Assembly: GCA_019636195.1 (NCBI GenBank)
Contig: JAHBYA010000010.1
Coordinates: 1-64,000, forward strand
Direction of reading: 5' to 3'
From: Planctomycetota bacterium
Lineage (GTDB): Bacteria > Planctomycetota > UBA8742 > UBA2392
DNA: 64,000 bases
The notes beneath the pieces were generated by a model that was given only the letters and a program-made list of their open reading frames with translations, ran no database searches and was not told where the DNA came from. Of this stretch, positions 7,835 through 17,400 are shown piece by piece; position 1 is the stretch's first letter; each line of letters starts with the position of its first letter. Made by a program: the position numbers and the translations under genes.

Positions 7835-9607
7835 ATGAAGCGGACACCCATTGCGCTGGCACGCGCAGCAGCCGCATTGTGCGCGGTCGCGGCGACCTTT
7901 CCCGTGATCATGCACGCGGACAATACACCGGAAGCTCCCAGGCAAAGCGTCACGCCCCATGCCCGCACCTTTGACCGCGCCGCAGGCAGTATTGAGTTGA
8001 CACTGCCCCAAACCGGCAAGCCGGGCAGCGCCGGCAGCAGCCTTGCCGTGCCGCACGCCCAGGCCAAGGGCTGGAGTGCGCAGGCCGCCAGCGGCAACGC
8101 CCGCAACCCAGCCGCCCACGCAGGCAAGGCCATGGCCGGCAGCGGCGGCGGCAGCCAGGTTTATGCATGGGACATCAACACCGGCAAGAAGTCCTGGACG
8201 GTCACCAGCCCGGACAGCGGCATTTCAAGCCTGGTGCTGTCCGGCGACTCGGTGTACTTCACGACCTGGAGTTGCACCCTTGAGCGCATTGAGGTCAGCA
8301 CCGGTCGCCACGTCTTTACCAAGTGGATCAGCAGCACCGTTGAGTGCGCCCCCGACGTGCAGGGTGATACTGCCTTTGCGGCCTACCGCAGCCGCGAAAG
8401 CAAGGACGGCGGCTATGCTGTTTCAAGCCACAGCATCAAGGATGGCACGCAGGGCTTCAAGCGCCAGGTGAGCAAGCCCGTGATTCATGCCCCGGTGGCC
8501 TGCGACAACACGGTCGCGGTCGCGGGTGTGGATGGCAGCGTGGTCAGCCTGGACATGAAAACAGGCAAAGAGCTGTGGTCGCGCAAGCTGGGCGTGCTCA
8601 GCGCCCCGGTCGCCACGCGGCGCGGCCTGCTGATGGTGTCTGCCACCCTGCCCGCCGACGCGGGCGAAGCAGACGCACCGCGCAAGCTGCCTGAAAAGAA
8701 ACCTGAATCCAGGCCCGAACCCGCCGAGGACGGCCGCCCGCACCCGGATCGCATCACGCGTACGAAACGCGAAGTTGCGGACAATGGCCCCGGCCGCGGT
8801 GTGACGGTGATTGAGAACCGCCGGTTGGCAATCGTTGACCCGTCGCAGACCCCGATCGGCGGCGCCGACCGCGAGCTGACCGGCCCAGCCGCCAGCAACC
8901 TTGACTATCAGGGCGCGCGCCCGGGTGTTTCCGGCAGCCTGGTGGTCTTTGCTTACGGCAACACAGTGCGCGCCGTTGACCTTGACACCGGCGACACCCG
9001 CTGGGAGTGGCGCCTGGAGACGAAGTACAGCGAGTTCTGCGAGCCCGCTTTCGGCGACGGCATGGTGTTTCTGGCCGACAACTACGGGTTTGTCACCGCG
9101 CTGGATACCCGCAACGGCGACGTGGTGTTCAGCTATCGCTTCCGTGGCGAGCAGTTCATGGCCAAGCCGGCGTTTGACAGCAACCGGCTGGTGCTGACGA
9201 CCGCCCGCGGGCGGATTGTGGTGCTGCCCACAGGAGTTGGCGACAGCAAGCGCGGCAGCGAAACTGCGCGGCGCGATGAAGTGAAGGCCGAGTTTGCCAA
9301 GCAGCTTGCGAAGTCAGGCGGCACACCCGCAGTCGCGGAAGCTGTACCCCAGAGGCCGAGGCAGGAGGCCAGATCCGACGGGAATCAGTCCGGCCCGCTG
9401 CCCGCGTCGGGCGGCGAGGAAGCCACCCGCCGCGAAGACGAGTTGCCGCAAGCCGAGGGCGGCACGCCGCCGTACGGCGAAGAACCGCCGACATACGAAG
9501 AAGAGAACATGACGGAGGAGCGCTGGAACCGCATAGAGGAACGAAAAGCCGAGCGCGCCAAAGCCCAGGGCAAACAGTACGAAAGGAAACCCTACAAACG
9601 CCAGTAG
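7835..9607 (+). CDS. Exported PQQ-like beta-propeller repeat protein
   Basis: A 590-residue protein. The N-terminal signal peptide is followed by a low-complexity stretch and then blades of a PQQ-type propeller: VYAWDINTGKKSWT, VVSLDMKTGKELWSRKLG, VRAVDLDTGDTRWEWRLE and VTALDTRNGDVVFSYRF. The blades are interrupted by a charged, Pro-rich insert (about residues 285-345). The C-terminal 130 residues are highly charged and Glu/Arg-rich, probably disordered. Relatives such as BamB act as scaffolds in the envelope; enzymatic PQQ ligands are not evident. No function can be assigned. AGGA precedes the ATG and a clean terminator follows. Confidence 0.8.
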   Translation: MKRTPIALARAAAALCAVAATFPVIMHADNTPEAPRQSVTPHARTFDRAAGSIELTLPQTGKPGSAGSSLAVPHAQAKGWSAQAASGNARNPAAHAGKAMAGSGGGSQVYAWDINTGKKSWTVTSPDSGISSLVLSGDSVYFTTWSCTLERIEVSTGRHVFTKWISSTVECAPDVQGDTAFAAYRSRESKDGGYAVSSHSIKDGTQGFKRQVSKPVIHAPVACDNTVAVAGVDGSVVSLDMKTGKELWSRKLGVLSAPVATRRGLLMVSATLPADAGEADAPRKLPEKKPESRPEPAEDGRPHPDRITRTKREVADNGPGRGVTVIENRRLAIVDPSQTPIGGADRELTGPAASNLDYQGARPGVSGSLVVFAYGNTVRAVDLDTGDTRWEWRLETKYSEFCEPAFGDGMVFLADNYGFVTALDTRNGDVVFSYRFRGEQFMAKPAFDSNRLVLTTARGRIVVLPTGVGDSKRGSETARRDEVKAEFAKQLAKSGGTPAVAEAVPQRPRQEARSDGNQSGPLPASGGEEATRREDELPQAEGGTPPYGEEPPTYEEENMTEERWNRIEERKAERAKAQGKQYERKPYKRQ

Positions 9608-9636
9608 CATCAACCGTCGTGTAGGGGCGAAACGGC

Positions 9637-9660
9637 AAGGGGCGGCATCAGCCGCCCCTT
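9637..9660 (+). terminator. Intrinsic terminator after the PQQ-propeller gene
   Basis: A 10-bp perfect stem, AAGGGGCGGC with GCCGCCCCTT and loop ATCA, begins 30 bp after the stop codon. The T-tract is short. Confidence 0.7.
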
Positions 9661-9677
9661 CTGCATTTGGCCACAGC

Positions 9678-9730
9678 CTGATAACCCACCAGCATGGACG
9701 TGGTACTCAAACCGGAGCGCGAGCACTCGC
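9678..9730 (+). repeat. Duplicated 5' end of rlmI (upstream copy, truncated)
   Basis: 53 bp that match 10757-10809 at 46 positions by hand alignment. The copy includes CTGMTAACCC, then GCATGG and the first dozen codons of rlmI (MDVVLKP then REHS). After CGC at 9730 the similarity ends and the reading frame is not continued as a methyltransferase. It is a fossil of the rlmI start. Confidence 0.8.
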
Positions 9731-9832
9731 GGACTGGACACACCAACGGTTGCTTCAATTGACGGACAGAGGACGGGCGAACCATGCGCCAATCGTCGCA
9801 AGCCTTCCGATTTGCTACGCGAGGAGCCCCGC

Positions 9833-10675
9833 GTGAGCATTGAGACTGAGCCCGCCTATGTTTTTCCTGACGCCAGTTCGGTCTGGTTCAGGGCCCGCAC
9901 CTGGATTGCGTCACTCGTCATTGTTCCAGTCGTCGTGGGTTATCTCGTCGTCTTTGCGCACGCCTGGTTTCCAGCCTACCTGGGAGAATCGTCCCGCGAC
10001 AACGAGTTGGCATCTGTTCTGGTGTTCGCCTACTTTCTTGGTTCAGGCACGTTTTTGGGTGTGGCTCCCATGTGGCTGGTCTTTCAGCACCTGCCAACCA
10101 CCTGGCGTCGGGCCTGCCGCGCGCGCGGCTTGACGGGCCGGGCAGGACTGTTCTTGCTGCCCCGCCTTTCGGGTCAGTTCAACGGCTACACGTTTCAATT
10201 GTCGATGAAGCGGCTCAGGCCCTCAGAACCGGCGCCCGGGGCCACGACTCAAGCAATTGGCCACCACGGAAGCCTGCACAACCTGCTGTTCCAGACTGCA
10301 CTTACTGCAACATTTAATCAGCCGCTTCCTGACTGGCTTCAAGTGCGAAGTCGGTCGCCAGCAATGCTCGAAACGCTCAGCATCGCAACAACTGGCAATT
10401 CGCAGGTTGACGAGGCACTGGTCATCTCATCGGACTCGGGGCATGCCGCGCAGCGATTAGCGCAGAACAAGGCGTTCGTGGCCGCATTGCGCAGCAGGCC
10501 GCAGTTCATCGAGTTCGTTCACGTCCAGGACTCAAAGCTAACAGTACTCACTGTCGGCTATACCGCCAAAGCGGATCAGCTTGACGCATTGCTGGACTAC
10601 GTGATCTGGATGTCCGACGCGCTTGTCGCCGCCTTTGCCGGTGACGGTTCGCATGCCCAAAACCGTCCTGCCTGA
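9833..10675 (+). CDS. Two-TM membrane protein of unknown function
   Basis: A 280-residue protein from a GTG start chosen because GAGGAG sits six bases upstream. Two hydrophobic segments (about residues 20-45 and 60-85) are followed by a soluble cytoplasmic C-terminal region with no family I recognise. It contains the repeated pattern LIxLxSDSGHAAQRLAQNKAF and a late aliphatic segment LDALLDYVIWMSDALVAAF. The gene lies entirely between the two copies of the rlmI 5' repeat, so it may have been inserted by the event that duplicated that end. There are no transposase or integrase remnants. Confidence 0.6.
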   Translation: MSIETEPAYVFPDASSVWFRARTWIASLVIVPVVVGYLVVFAHAWFPAYLGESSRDNELASVLVFAYFLGSGTFLGVAPMWLVFQHLPTTWRRACRARGLTGRAGLFLLPRLSGQFNGYTFQLSMKRLRPSEPAPGATTQAIGHHGSLHNLLFQTALTATFNQPLPDWLQVRSRSPAMLETLSIATTGNSQVDEALVISSDSGHAAQRLAQNKAFVAALRSRPQFIEFVHVQDSKLTVLTVGYTAKADQLDALLDYVIWMSDALVAAFAGDGSHAQNRPA

Positions 10676-10756
10676 AGTTGAGCCTGGTGCGACTGGGTGA
10701 GTCGCGCATGGCCCCCCTGCGGATTTGGCGCCTGGCCTTTCGCGTCGGGCGCGCGG

Positions 10757-10809
10757 CTGCTAACCCCTGTGCATGGACGTGGTACTCAAACCGGGGCGTG
10801 AGCACTCGC
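10757..10809 (+). repeat. Duplicated 5' end of rlmI (functional copy)
   Basis: This copy contains the promoter-like TAACCC six bases before ATG and the first 12 codons of the intact rlmI. It pairs with 9678-9730. Distance between copies is 1079 bp. Differences are scattered, so the duplication is not recent. Confidence 0.8.
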
Positions 10810-11957
10810 TGCTTGGGCGGCACCCGTGGGTGTTTTCCGGCGCCATCAAGACAGTCACCGGCCAGCCCGCCCGCGGCGAAACTGTCAACGTCGTCTCGGC
10901 GCAAGGCGACTGGCTGGCGCGGGGGGCGTATTCGCCTGACTCACAGATTCGCGTGCGCGTCTGGACCTTTGAAGACGAGCCGATTGACGCCGCCTTCTTT
11001 GAGCGCCGCTTTGCCCGCTGCCTGGAGCTTCGCAAGCGCCTGGCGCTGGTGTGGCCGACACGGGCGTTTCGGCTGTGCAACGCCGAAAGCGACGGCTTGC
11101 CGGGCGTGGTGATTGACCGTTACGGCCCGTGGTTCGTCGGCCAGTTTCTTAGCGCCGGGGCAGAGGCGAACAAGCAGGCCATCGTTGACGCCGCGCAGAA
11201 GGTGTTGCCATGCAGTGGCTTTTATGAACGCAGCGATACCGACGCCCGCGCCAAAGAAGGTCTTGACCCGTCAACAGGCGTGCTGGCGGGCAAAGAGCCC
11301 CCGGAGTTTGTCGAGATTGACGACAACGGCCCGCGCCTGCTGGTGGACATCAAGCGCGGCCACAAGACCGGCGCCTATCTTGACCAGGCGGCCAACCGCC
11401 GCGAGGTCCGCCGCCTGGCGCAGATGAACCGGGGCGAGGTGCTGAACGCATTCTGCTACACCGGAGGCTTTGGCTTGCACGCGGCGGCAGGCCAGGCGCA
11501 GCGCATCGTGCAGCTTGACCAAAGCGCCGAGGCGCTGGATATCGCGCGCGAAAACGCAACCTTGAACGAGTACCTGAATGACTTCGAGTACATCCAAAGC
11601 AACGCCTTTGACGAGCTGCGCAAGCTGCGCGACGCCGGCCGGCGCTTTGACCTTGTTGTCATGGACCCGCCCAAGTTCGCCAGCGGGGCCAAGCAGCTCG
11701 ATAACGCTCTGCGTGCATACAAAGACGTCAACCTGCTGGGCGCGCAACTGTGCAAGCCGGGCGCATGGCTGATGACGTACTCGTGCAGCGGCCACATGAC
11801 CGCCGAGTTGTTCGCACGCACCCTCAGCGCCGCGCTGGCCGACGCCGGCCGCGACGGGCAGGTGGTGCAGCACCTGACACAGGGCCCGGACCACCCGGTC
11901 GGCGCACACTACCCCGAAGGCCTGTATCTGAAGGGCCTGCTGCTGCGGGTGGAGTAG
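10773..11957 (+). CDS. rlmI: 23S rRNA (cytosine-C5) methyltransferase, RlmI type
   Basis: A 394-residue SAM methyltransferase with the RlmI layout. An N-terminal PUA-like domain (about residues 1-75: KPGREHSLLGRHPWVFSGAI) and a central EEHD-type region precede a Rossmann methyltransferase domain. Landmarks are GHKTGAYLDQ, the SAM loop VLNAFCYTGGFGLHAA, the catalytic VVMDPPKF, and the YSCSGHM strand with its conserved Cys. E. coli RlmI makes m5C1962. There is no Shine-Dalgarno; TAACCC lies six bases before the ATG, a near match to the leaderless pattern seen elsewhere. Confidence 0.88.
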   Translation: MDVVLKPGREHSLLGRHPWVFSGAIKTVTGQPARGETVNVVSAQGDWLARGAYSPDSQIRVRVWTFEDEPIDAAFFERRFARCLELRKRLALVWPTRAFRLCNAESDGLPGVVIDRYGPWFVGQFLSAGAEANKQAIVDAAQKVLPCSGFYERSDTDARAKEGLDPSTGVLAGKEPPEFVEIDDNGPRLLVDIKRGHKTGAYLDQAANRREVRRLAQMNRGEVLNAFCYTGGFGLHAAAGQAQRIVQLDQSAEALDIARENATLNEYLNDFEYIQSNAFDELRKLRDAGRRFDLVVMDPPKFASGAKQLDNALRAYKDVNLLGAQLCKPGAWLMTYSCSGHMTAELFARTLSAALADAGRDGQVVQHLTQGPDHPVGAHYPEGLYLKGLLLRVE

Positions 11958-11982
11958 GCCTGCGGGCGCGCATCAAGGCAAA

Positions 11983-12006
11983 GGCGCGGACATGAGTGTC
12001 CGCGCC
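11983..12006. terminator. Intrinsic terminator between rlmI and pepA
   Basis: A 10-bp perfect stem, GGCGCGGACA with TGTCCGCGCC, loop TGAG, between two convergent genes. It is followed by CTGGTTTGT on the plus side. Confidence 0.6.
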
Positions 12007-12035
12007 CTGGTTTGTGCCTTACACTCCCGACGCCG

Positions 12036-13508
12036 CTAGTAGTTCTCGGCAAACTCGACCAGCGGGCGTACGGGTGTGCCGGTTGCGCTTTTGCTGCTCC
12101 AGAGCCGCCAGCCATCGCTGTCGTTCATGCACGGGCCCGCGATGTCCAGGTGCGCCCACTTCTGGCCCTTGTCGATAAAGCGCTGCAGGAACAGTGCAGC
12201 CGTCACGGTGCCGGGGTTGCCGCCGATGTTCTGCATGTCGGCAATTGTTGAATCGAGCTGCTTGTCATAGAAGTCCGGCAGCGGCAGGCGCCAGACTTCT
12301 TCGCCGACGGCCTTGAACGCCTTCTCGAGACCATTCGCAACCTTGTCGTCGTTGCTCATCAGACCGGTGACCTTGTTGCCCAGCGCGACAACCTGCGCGC
12401 CGGTCAGTGTCGCCATGTCAACGATCACGCGCGGCTTGAACTCGCGTTGCGCGTAGGTCAGGGCGTCGCACAGGATCAGGCGGCCTTCGGCGTCGGTGTT
12501 GCCGATTTCGATGGTCTGGCCGCTCATGCTGGTCAGCACGCTGCCGGGGTGGTACGCGGCGCCGTTGATCAGGTTTTCGGTGGCGGGCACGATGCCGATC
12601 GCGTTGACTTTGAGTTTCAATTTGCCGATGGCGCCCAGCGCGCAGATGGTGGCCGCGCCGCCGCCCATGTCCATCTTCATGCCCAGCATGCCTGCCGCGG
12701 GCTTGATGTCGTAGCCGCCGCTGTCAAAGCACAGGCCCTTGCCGACGTAGGCGATGGGGGCGTCGCTCTTCTTGCCGCCGTGCCACTCAAGCACAATCAG
12801 GTGCGCCGGGATGTCGCTGCCCGCGTTTACGCCCAGGAACGCGCCCATCTTCAGCTTTTCGATTTCGGGCTTGTGCAGAATCTTGCACTTCAGGCCGGGC
12901 ACGGCCTTGGCCATGTCCTGCGCGAACTTGGCCAGCGTGGCCGGGTTGATACGGTTGCTGGGCTCGTTCACCAGGTCGCGACAGTGGGCGGTGTACTGCG
13001 CCGTGACTTCGCCGTAGGCCACGCCCTGCTTCAGTTTGCCGGCTTTGCCGCCGGCCAGCGTGACGGTCTTGGCGTGGTGCTTCTTCTTGTCGGCCTTGGA
13101 AAACAGCACATCAAAGTGGTAGTCGCCCAGCAGCGCGCCTTCCGCGCACCAGCGGCCGATTTCTTCGTCTTTGCCCTTTGCGGCTTCCAGCGCGATGGCG
13201 ACGTGCGAAAGCTTGCTGGTGTTCACGGCGCCGCTGCGAAAGAAACCGGCAATCGCTTCGCCCAGTTGCTGCGGGCCGGACTTGTCGGACTTGCCAAGGC
13301 CGATCAGGTGCACGCGGTCGGCGGCCACGGCGTCACTCTTGTGCAGCAAAAGTTGTGTGCCGGCTTTGCCCTCGAAGTCGGCCTTGTGGTAAAGGGCGGC
13401 AAGCTGCGCGCCGTACTTGTAGGCGTTGAGGCCCTTGCCCTCATAAACGGGCACCAGCAGGGCGTCGGCCTTCACGTTTGCGCTTTTTTCGGCGTAGTCA
13501 AATTTCAT
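12036..13508 (-). CDS. pepA: Leucyl aminopeptidase (M17)
   Basis: A 490-residue M17 metallo-aminopeptidase of normal length that removes N-terminal residues from peptides in the cytoplasm. The N-terminal macro-like domain is followed by the catalytic domain. Metal and active-site blocks are VGKGLCFDSGGYDIKP, then MKMDMGGGAA, and the signature NTDAEGRL. The di-metal Lys, Asp and Glu ligands are all in place. AAGGA precedes the ATG. It converges with rlmI. Confidence 0.95.
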   Translation of the reverse strand: MKFDYAEKSANVKADALLVPVYEGKGLNAYKYGAQLAALYHKADFEGKAGTQLLLHKSDAVAADRVHLIGLGKSDKSGPQQLGEAIAGFFRSGAVNTSKLSHVAIALEAAKGKDEEIGRWCAEGALLGDYHFDVLFSKADKKKHHAKTVTLAGGKAGKLKQGVAYGEVTAQYTAHCRDLVNEPSNRINPATLAKFAQDMAKAVPGLKCKILHKPEIEKLKMGAFLGVNAGSDIPAHLIVLEWHGGKKSDAPIAYVGKGLCFDSGGYDIKPAAGMLGMKMDMGGGAATICALGAIGKLKLKVNAIGIVPATENLINGAAYHPGSVLTSMSGQTIEIGNTDAEGRLILCDALTYAQREFKPRVIVDMATLTGAQVVALGNKVTGLMSNDDKVANGLEKAFKAVGEEVWRLPLPDFYDKQLDSTIADMQNIGGNPGTVTAALFLQRFIDKGQKWAHLDIAGPCMNDSDGWRLWSSKSATGTPVRPLVEFAENY

Positions 13509-13578
13509 GGGAGTCCTTGTGCGGGGTTGTTCGGCGGCGAACTATCTAACGGTCAGGCGGGTTGTGCAAGATAGCGTA

Positions 13579-13603
13579 CAGAGTTCCGATTTCCGGGTTG
13601 GAG
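13579..13603 (+). repeat. Short dispersed intergenic repeat
   Basis: A 25-bp block containing GAGTTCCGATTTCCGGGTTG matches the reverse complement of 49104-49128 at about 20 of 25 positions. Both copies are intergenic. Its origin is unknown. Confidence 0.35.
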
Positions 13604-13689
13604 AGCGGTCTGCCGTGTCTGATGAGACCGGCTGGGTCAACGCACCAGCAACATCCCAGGCCGGAACTCCACACCTTGCCGCCTTTCGC

Positions 13690-13695
13690 TATCCT
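13690..13695 (+). promoter_or_regulatory. -10 element of a likely leaderless promoter for yidD
   Basis: TATCCT lies exactly six bases before the ATG at 13702. No ribosome site is present. Confidence 0.4.
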
Positions 13696-13701
13696 GCAAG
13701 C

Positions 13702-14106
13702 ATGAAGTTACGGCCTGACACCACCGGCATGGGCGCCGCACGCGCTATCTGGGCATGGCGCAGCGTGCCGTTGCTGGCGCCGATCTGGGTTTACAAGCGC
13801 TATCTAAGCCCGGTGTTGCCGCCCGCGTGCCGGCACCTGCCCACATGCAGCGAGTACTGCTTTGACGCCATTCGCCAGCGCGGCGTAGCGCAAGGCAGCC
13901 TGATGGGCCTGTGGCGTCTGCTGCGCTGCCAGCCCTTCGGCACCAGCGGCTACGACCCGGTCGAGGCCTTCCGCTGGCCCTGGCAGAAACGGCTTGAGTC
14001 GGAAGTCGGCGACGCAAGCGACGGCGACTTGGGCTCAAGCCAAGGCGCCAAGATGCCAAGCGATACCGACACGCCGGCTGGGCAGAAACCCGCAGAAGCA
14101 AGTTAG
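13702..14106 (+). CDS. yidD: Membrane protein insertion efficiency factor YidD
   Basis: A 134-residue protein. The YidD core is clear: PIWVYKRYLSPVLPPACRHLPTCSEY and later RLLRCQPFGTSGYDPV, including the conserved Cys residues. YidD helps YidC insert inner-membrane proteins. The N-terminal amphipathic segment and a charged C-terminal tail of about 40 residues are additions to the usual 70-90 residue protein. The start at 13702 is chosen because upstream codons are not conserved and TATCCT stands six bases before the ATG. It is usually found near rpmH-rnpA-yidC; here it is alone. Confidence 0.9.
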   Translation: MKLRPDTTGMGAARAIWAWRSVPLLAPIWVYKRYLSPVLPPACRHLPTCSEYCFDAIRQRGVAQGSLMGLWRLLRCQPFGTSGYDPVEAFRWPWQKRLESEVGDASDGDLGSSQGAKMPSDTDTPAGQKPAEAS

Positions 14107-14145
14107 CCCCGAACGGACAGCAGTTCTTTGCGCATGGGCGTGCGA

Positions 14146-14472
14146 TCAAACCTCTGCGAACGCCCCGATGCCGTCTTCGCGCATGACCTGCACGCCGGCC
14201 ACGGCAACGGGCGAGCCGTTGCGGTTGTAGCGCGCGATTGCCTGCTCCAGCCACCAGTCGGCAATGTCTTCGACGCCCTTGTCGCCGTGATCGGCAAAGT
14301 GCGGCGCGGTGTGGTGCATCCACTCCTGGATTTCGTGGGCGTCCACGACTCCGCGCAGGCGCAGCACCACGCGCCACGTGTGGTAGTGCGGGCTGCTGTG
14401 CACCGGGTGCTCCAGCCGCGAAACGTGGTGCGAAGCCTTGTAGGTCAATTCAACCAGCAGTCCGCGATTCAT
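14146..14472 (-). CDS. 6-pyruvoyltetrahydropterin synthase/QueD-like T-fold protein
   Basis: A 108-residue protein. Aligned by eye with QueD, the ASHH near residue 15 matches the first zinc His (AAHR in QueD), and SPHYHTWRVVLRLRG matches the HGH zinc pair and following strand. VEDIADWWLEQ matches the helix TSEVLAKWIWDQ, and MREDG falls at the conserved Glu position. The catalytic Cys of QueD is not evident and the sequence is divergent, so activity is uncertain. It starts inside the end of the SpoIIE/STAND gene (23-bp overlap), with GGAG upstream, so the two are probably translated from one message. Confidence 0.55.
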   Translation of the reverse strand: MNRGLLVELTYKASHHVSRLEHPVHSSPHYHTWRVVLRLRGVVDAHEIQEWMHHTAPHFADHGDKGVEDIADWWLEQAIARYNRNGSPVAVAGVQVMREDGIGAFAEV

Positions 14473-17400
14473 TCACTTTCTCCAGCAGTGCATTGGCCTG
14501 CGTAATTGCCTCCGGGTCGTCGCCGCGGTTGGGCTTTGCCGCCGCAACGGCGCGTGCCAGTGACAGGGCTTCGTCTCTCTGCCCCAGCCAGTACAGGCAC
14601 TCGGCAAGTTGCGATTCGGTTTGCAGCGGGATCTGTGAGCCGGTCTGGGTGTACACTTCGCGGCTGCGGCGCAGCACTGCCGCGGCCTCTTCAAGGACGG
14701 CGCGATCAGCAGTTTCGCGCCCCTGCTGCACCAGCGCGCCGCCCAGCAGCAGCAACTGCTGCGCCAGCCCGAAGCGGTCACCCACCGAGTCGCAAAGTTC
14801 CACGGTCTTGCGCAGGCCGTCAACGTAGCCATCGCGGCGGCCCGCGTTGTACTTGATTTGCAGCATCCCGGCCAGGTGGGCAGAAAGGGCGCGGGCGTTG
14901 CCGACCTGCCGGTCAATCTCACAGGCTTGCTCGCCCATCTCGATGGCGCGGTCAATGTTGCCGCGGGCGGCCTCAATCTCGGCCAGCGTTGACAGTGTCC
15001 CGGCCTCAACTTCGCGCAGGCCGTTTTCGCGGCTCAGGTTCAGCGCGCGTTTCAGGTGGCGCTCGGCTTCTTCGGGTTTGCCGGTTTCGCGCAGCACGAT
15101 GCCAAGGTTTACCAGCCAGTAGGACTCGGCCAACTGATGCCCCTGGGTCTGCATCAGTTCAAGGGCGCGGTTGAACTGCCGGATCGCCTGCTCCCGCTCG
15201 CCGAGGCGGTTGTGGATCACGCCCATGTTGCCCGTGACCTGTCCAGCCAGCATGCGCTCGTTGAGCTTTTCGGCGCGGGCCAGAGCCTCGGCGTAGTACT
15301 GCATGGCTGCATCGAAGTCGCCGGTCATCACGGCGGAGTTGCCGCGGCCCGCCAGCATCTGTGCGTGCATGCGCGGGGTCAGCTTTGGCAACGCGGCAAT
15401 CTTGTCCATGACCTTTGCCATGCCCGGGCCGTTGCCGCGGTTCTGGTAGCAGTGCCCCAGTGCCAGCAGGGCGTCACTGTAGCGCGGGCTTTCGGGCGGC
15501 ACCTGCTGCAGGAGTTGCTCGGCGCCTGCGGGATCGCTGTACACCTTTGCCATTGCCAGCGCGATCGCCGCGCGGTGCTGCAATTCGCCGTGCGGCGCAA
15601 ATGGCTGGATGCGCTCAAGCATTGCGAGCGATGTGCGTATCACGCCCAGGCGTGTGTAAACGCCGCCTGCCATCAAAGATGCCCAGACCGCGTTAGTGTC
15701 TTCGCCGCTTCGGGCGATTTCGGAAAGCCCCTCAAGCTCAAGTTGCAGTTGCGTGCGACGGATGTCGTCGCTCTCGTTGCCATCGAAGACCTGGCGGGCC
15801 TGGCGTACCAGCGCGTCGCGCCAGCGGGCAGTTGCGGGCTCGATGCCGCCGCGCTTGGCAAGCTGCGCCAGCGCATAGGCCCGAATTGACTCATACATCC
15901 CGAAGCGCCGACAGCCTGAAAGGGCGTGAATCTCCTGCACGTCCAGCAGGCTCTTGTCGTGCAGGCTTTCGACAATGTCCATGCACAGCGGTGCATCAGC
16001 GTGCGGAGACAAATCAACGACTTCTTCGGCAAGCTCCAGAAAGAACCCGCCGCGGCATACGGCAAGCTGCGCCAGCGTGTCGCGCTCAGGCTCGTTCAAC
16101 AGTTCCCAGCTCCAGGCGATCGCGCCTTCCAGTGTGTTCTGACGCGCGTCCGCGCCGCGCTGGTCGCGCAGCAGCGCAAAGCGCTGCGCCAGCCGCTCAA
16201 GCATCTGCCGCGGCGTCAGTACCTTCACTCGCGCCGCCGCAAGCTCCAGCGCCAGCGGGATGCCGTCCAGCCGCACGCACAGCTGCCCGATGGCATCGGC
16301 GTTTTCCGGCGTGAGTGTGAACGCAGGGTCGCGCTCACGGGCGCGGCTGACAAACAGCGCCACGGCGGGAATCTCGGCCAACTTTCGCGCCGTGGCTTCA
16401 TCCACGCTGCCGATGCGTGCAGTCTGCTTGCGGGCCGGCAACTGCAAGGGCCGCAAGGGGTACACGGACTCGCCGCCGGCGCCGATGGCTGTGCGGCTGG
16501 TGGAGACAATGCCGGTGCCCGGCGCGATGCTTCGCCAGCGGTCAATGGCCGTCACCAAAGCGCCGCGACACCCGTCGCAGTTGTCAAGCACAAGCAGCAG
16601 CCGGCCGTTGCGCGCGCGCGCACGGCCCTGCAGGGCATGACCAATGCGCTCAAGGGCGTCGCCTCCCGAGAGCTCAACGCCCAGGGCCTTTGCGGTGTGG
16701 CTGGCTACGCTTTCAATGTCGCGGGCATCGGAAAGATCGACGCGCCACACACCCGCCCGATAGGCGCCTTGCACAAGGCTTGCAGCCCCCAGCGCAAGCC
16801 TGGTTTTGCCGATGCCTGCTGTGCCGGTGACCGTGACACATGGCTGGCCGGCGGTCAGTAGGTTCAGCAATTCGTTCAGTTCGCGGTCGCGGCCGATCAG
16901 GCGAGCGGTGCCGGGCGGCAGATTGCCGGGTATGCCGCTGTTGTCGCCCTCCAGCTCCGGTGCCACCAGTGGGGCTTGAAGGGCGCGCAGCACAATGATC
17001 GCCTCGTCGTCATTGCGCGGCGCGCCGGCACGAAAGGTGTCGGCCGTGCCACGCACGCCGGCAACAATCGCCTCAGCCGATAGCCCCATGGTTTCGCGCA
17101 GCGCGGCTTCGAGGCGCGGCTGGCCCAACATCTCCCGGCGGGCGTTCATCGCCTCGGTCAGGCCGTCGGTGTAGATCACGACGGCGTCGCCGGGGGCCAG
17201 CACGATGCTTTCTTCCTTTAATGATTGCGCCAGCGCGGCTGAGGGCATTACACCCAGCACGGCGCCATCGGGGCGGTACGAATGCAGTTGATCGTCTCTG
17301 GAAAGCAGCATCGGGTTATGGCCCGCGCGCGAAAATGCGAAACGCCGGTTGGCCAGCTCAAGCACGCCGTAAAACACGCTTACAAACATGCCGCGCGGGA

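Noticed and set aside
12447..13574. A 375-residue plus-strand frame opposite pepA
   Set aside because: Antisense of a firmly identified gene in high-GC DNA, with low-complexity Val/Gly/Ala composition and no motif.
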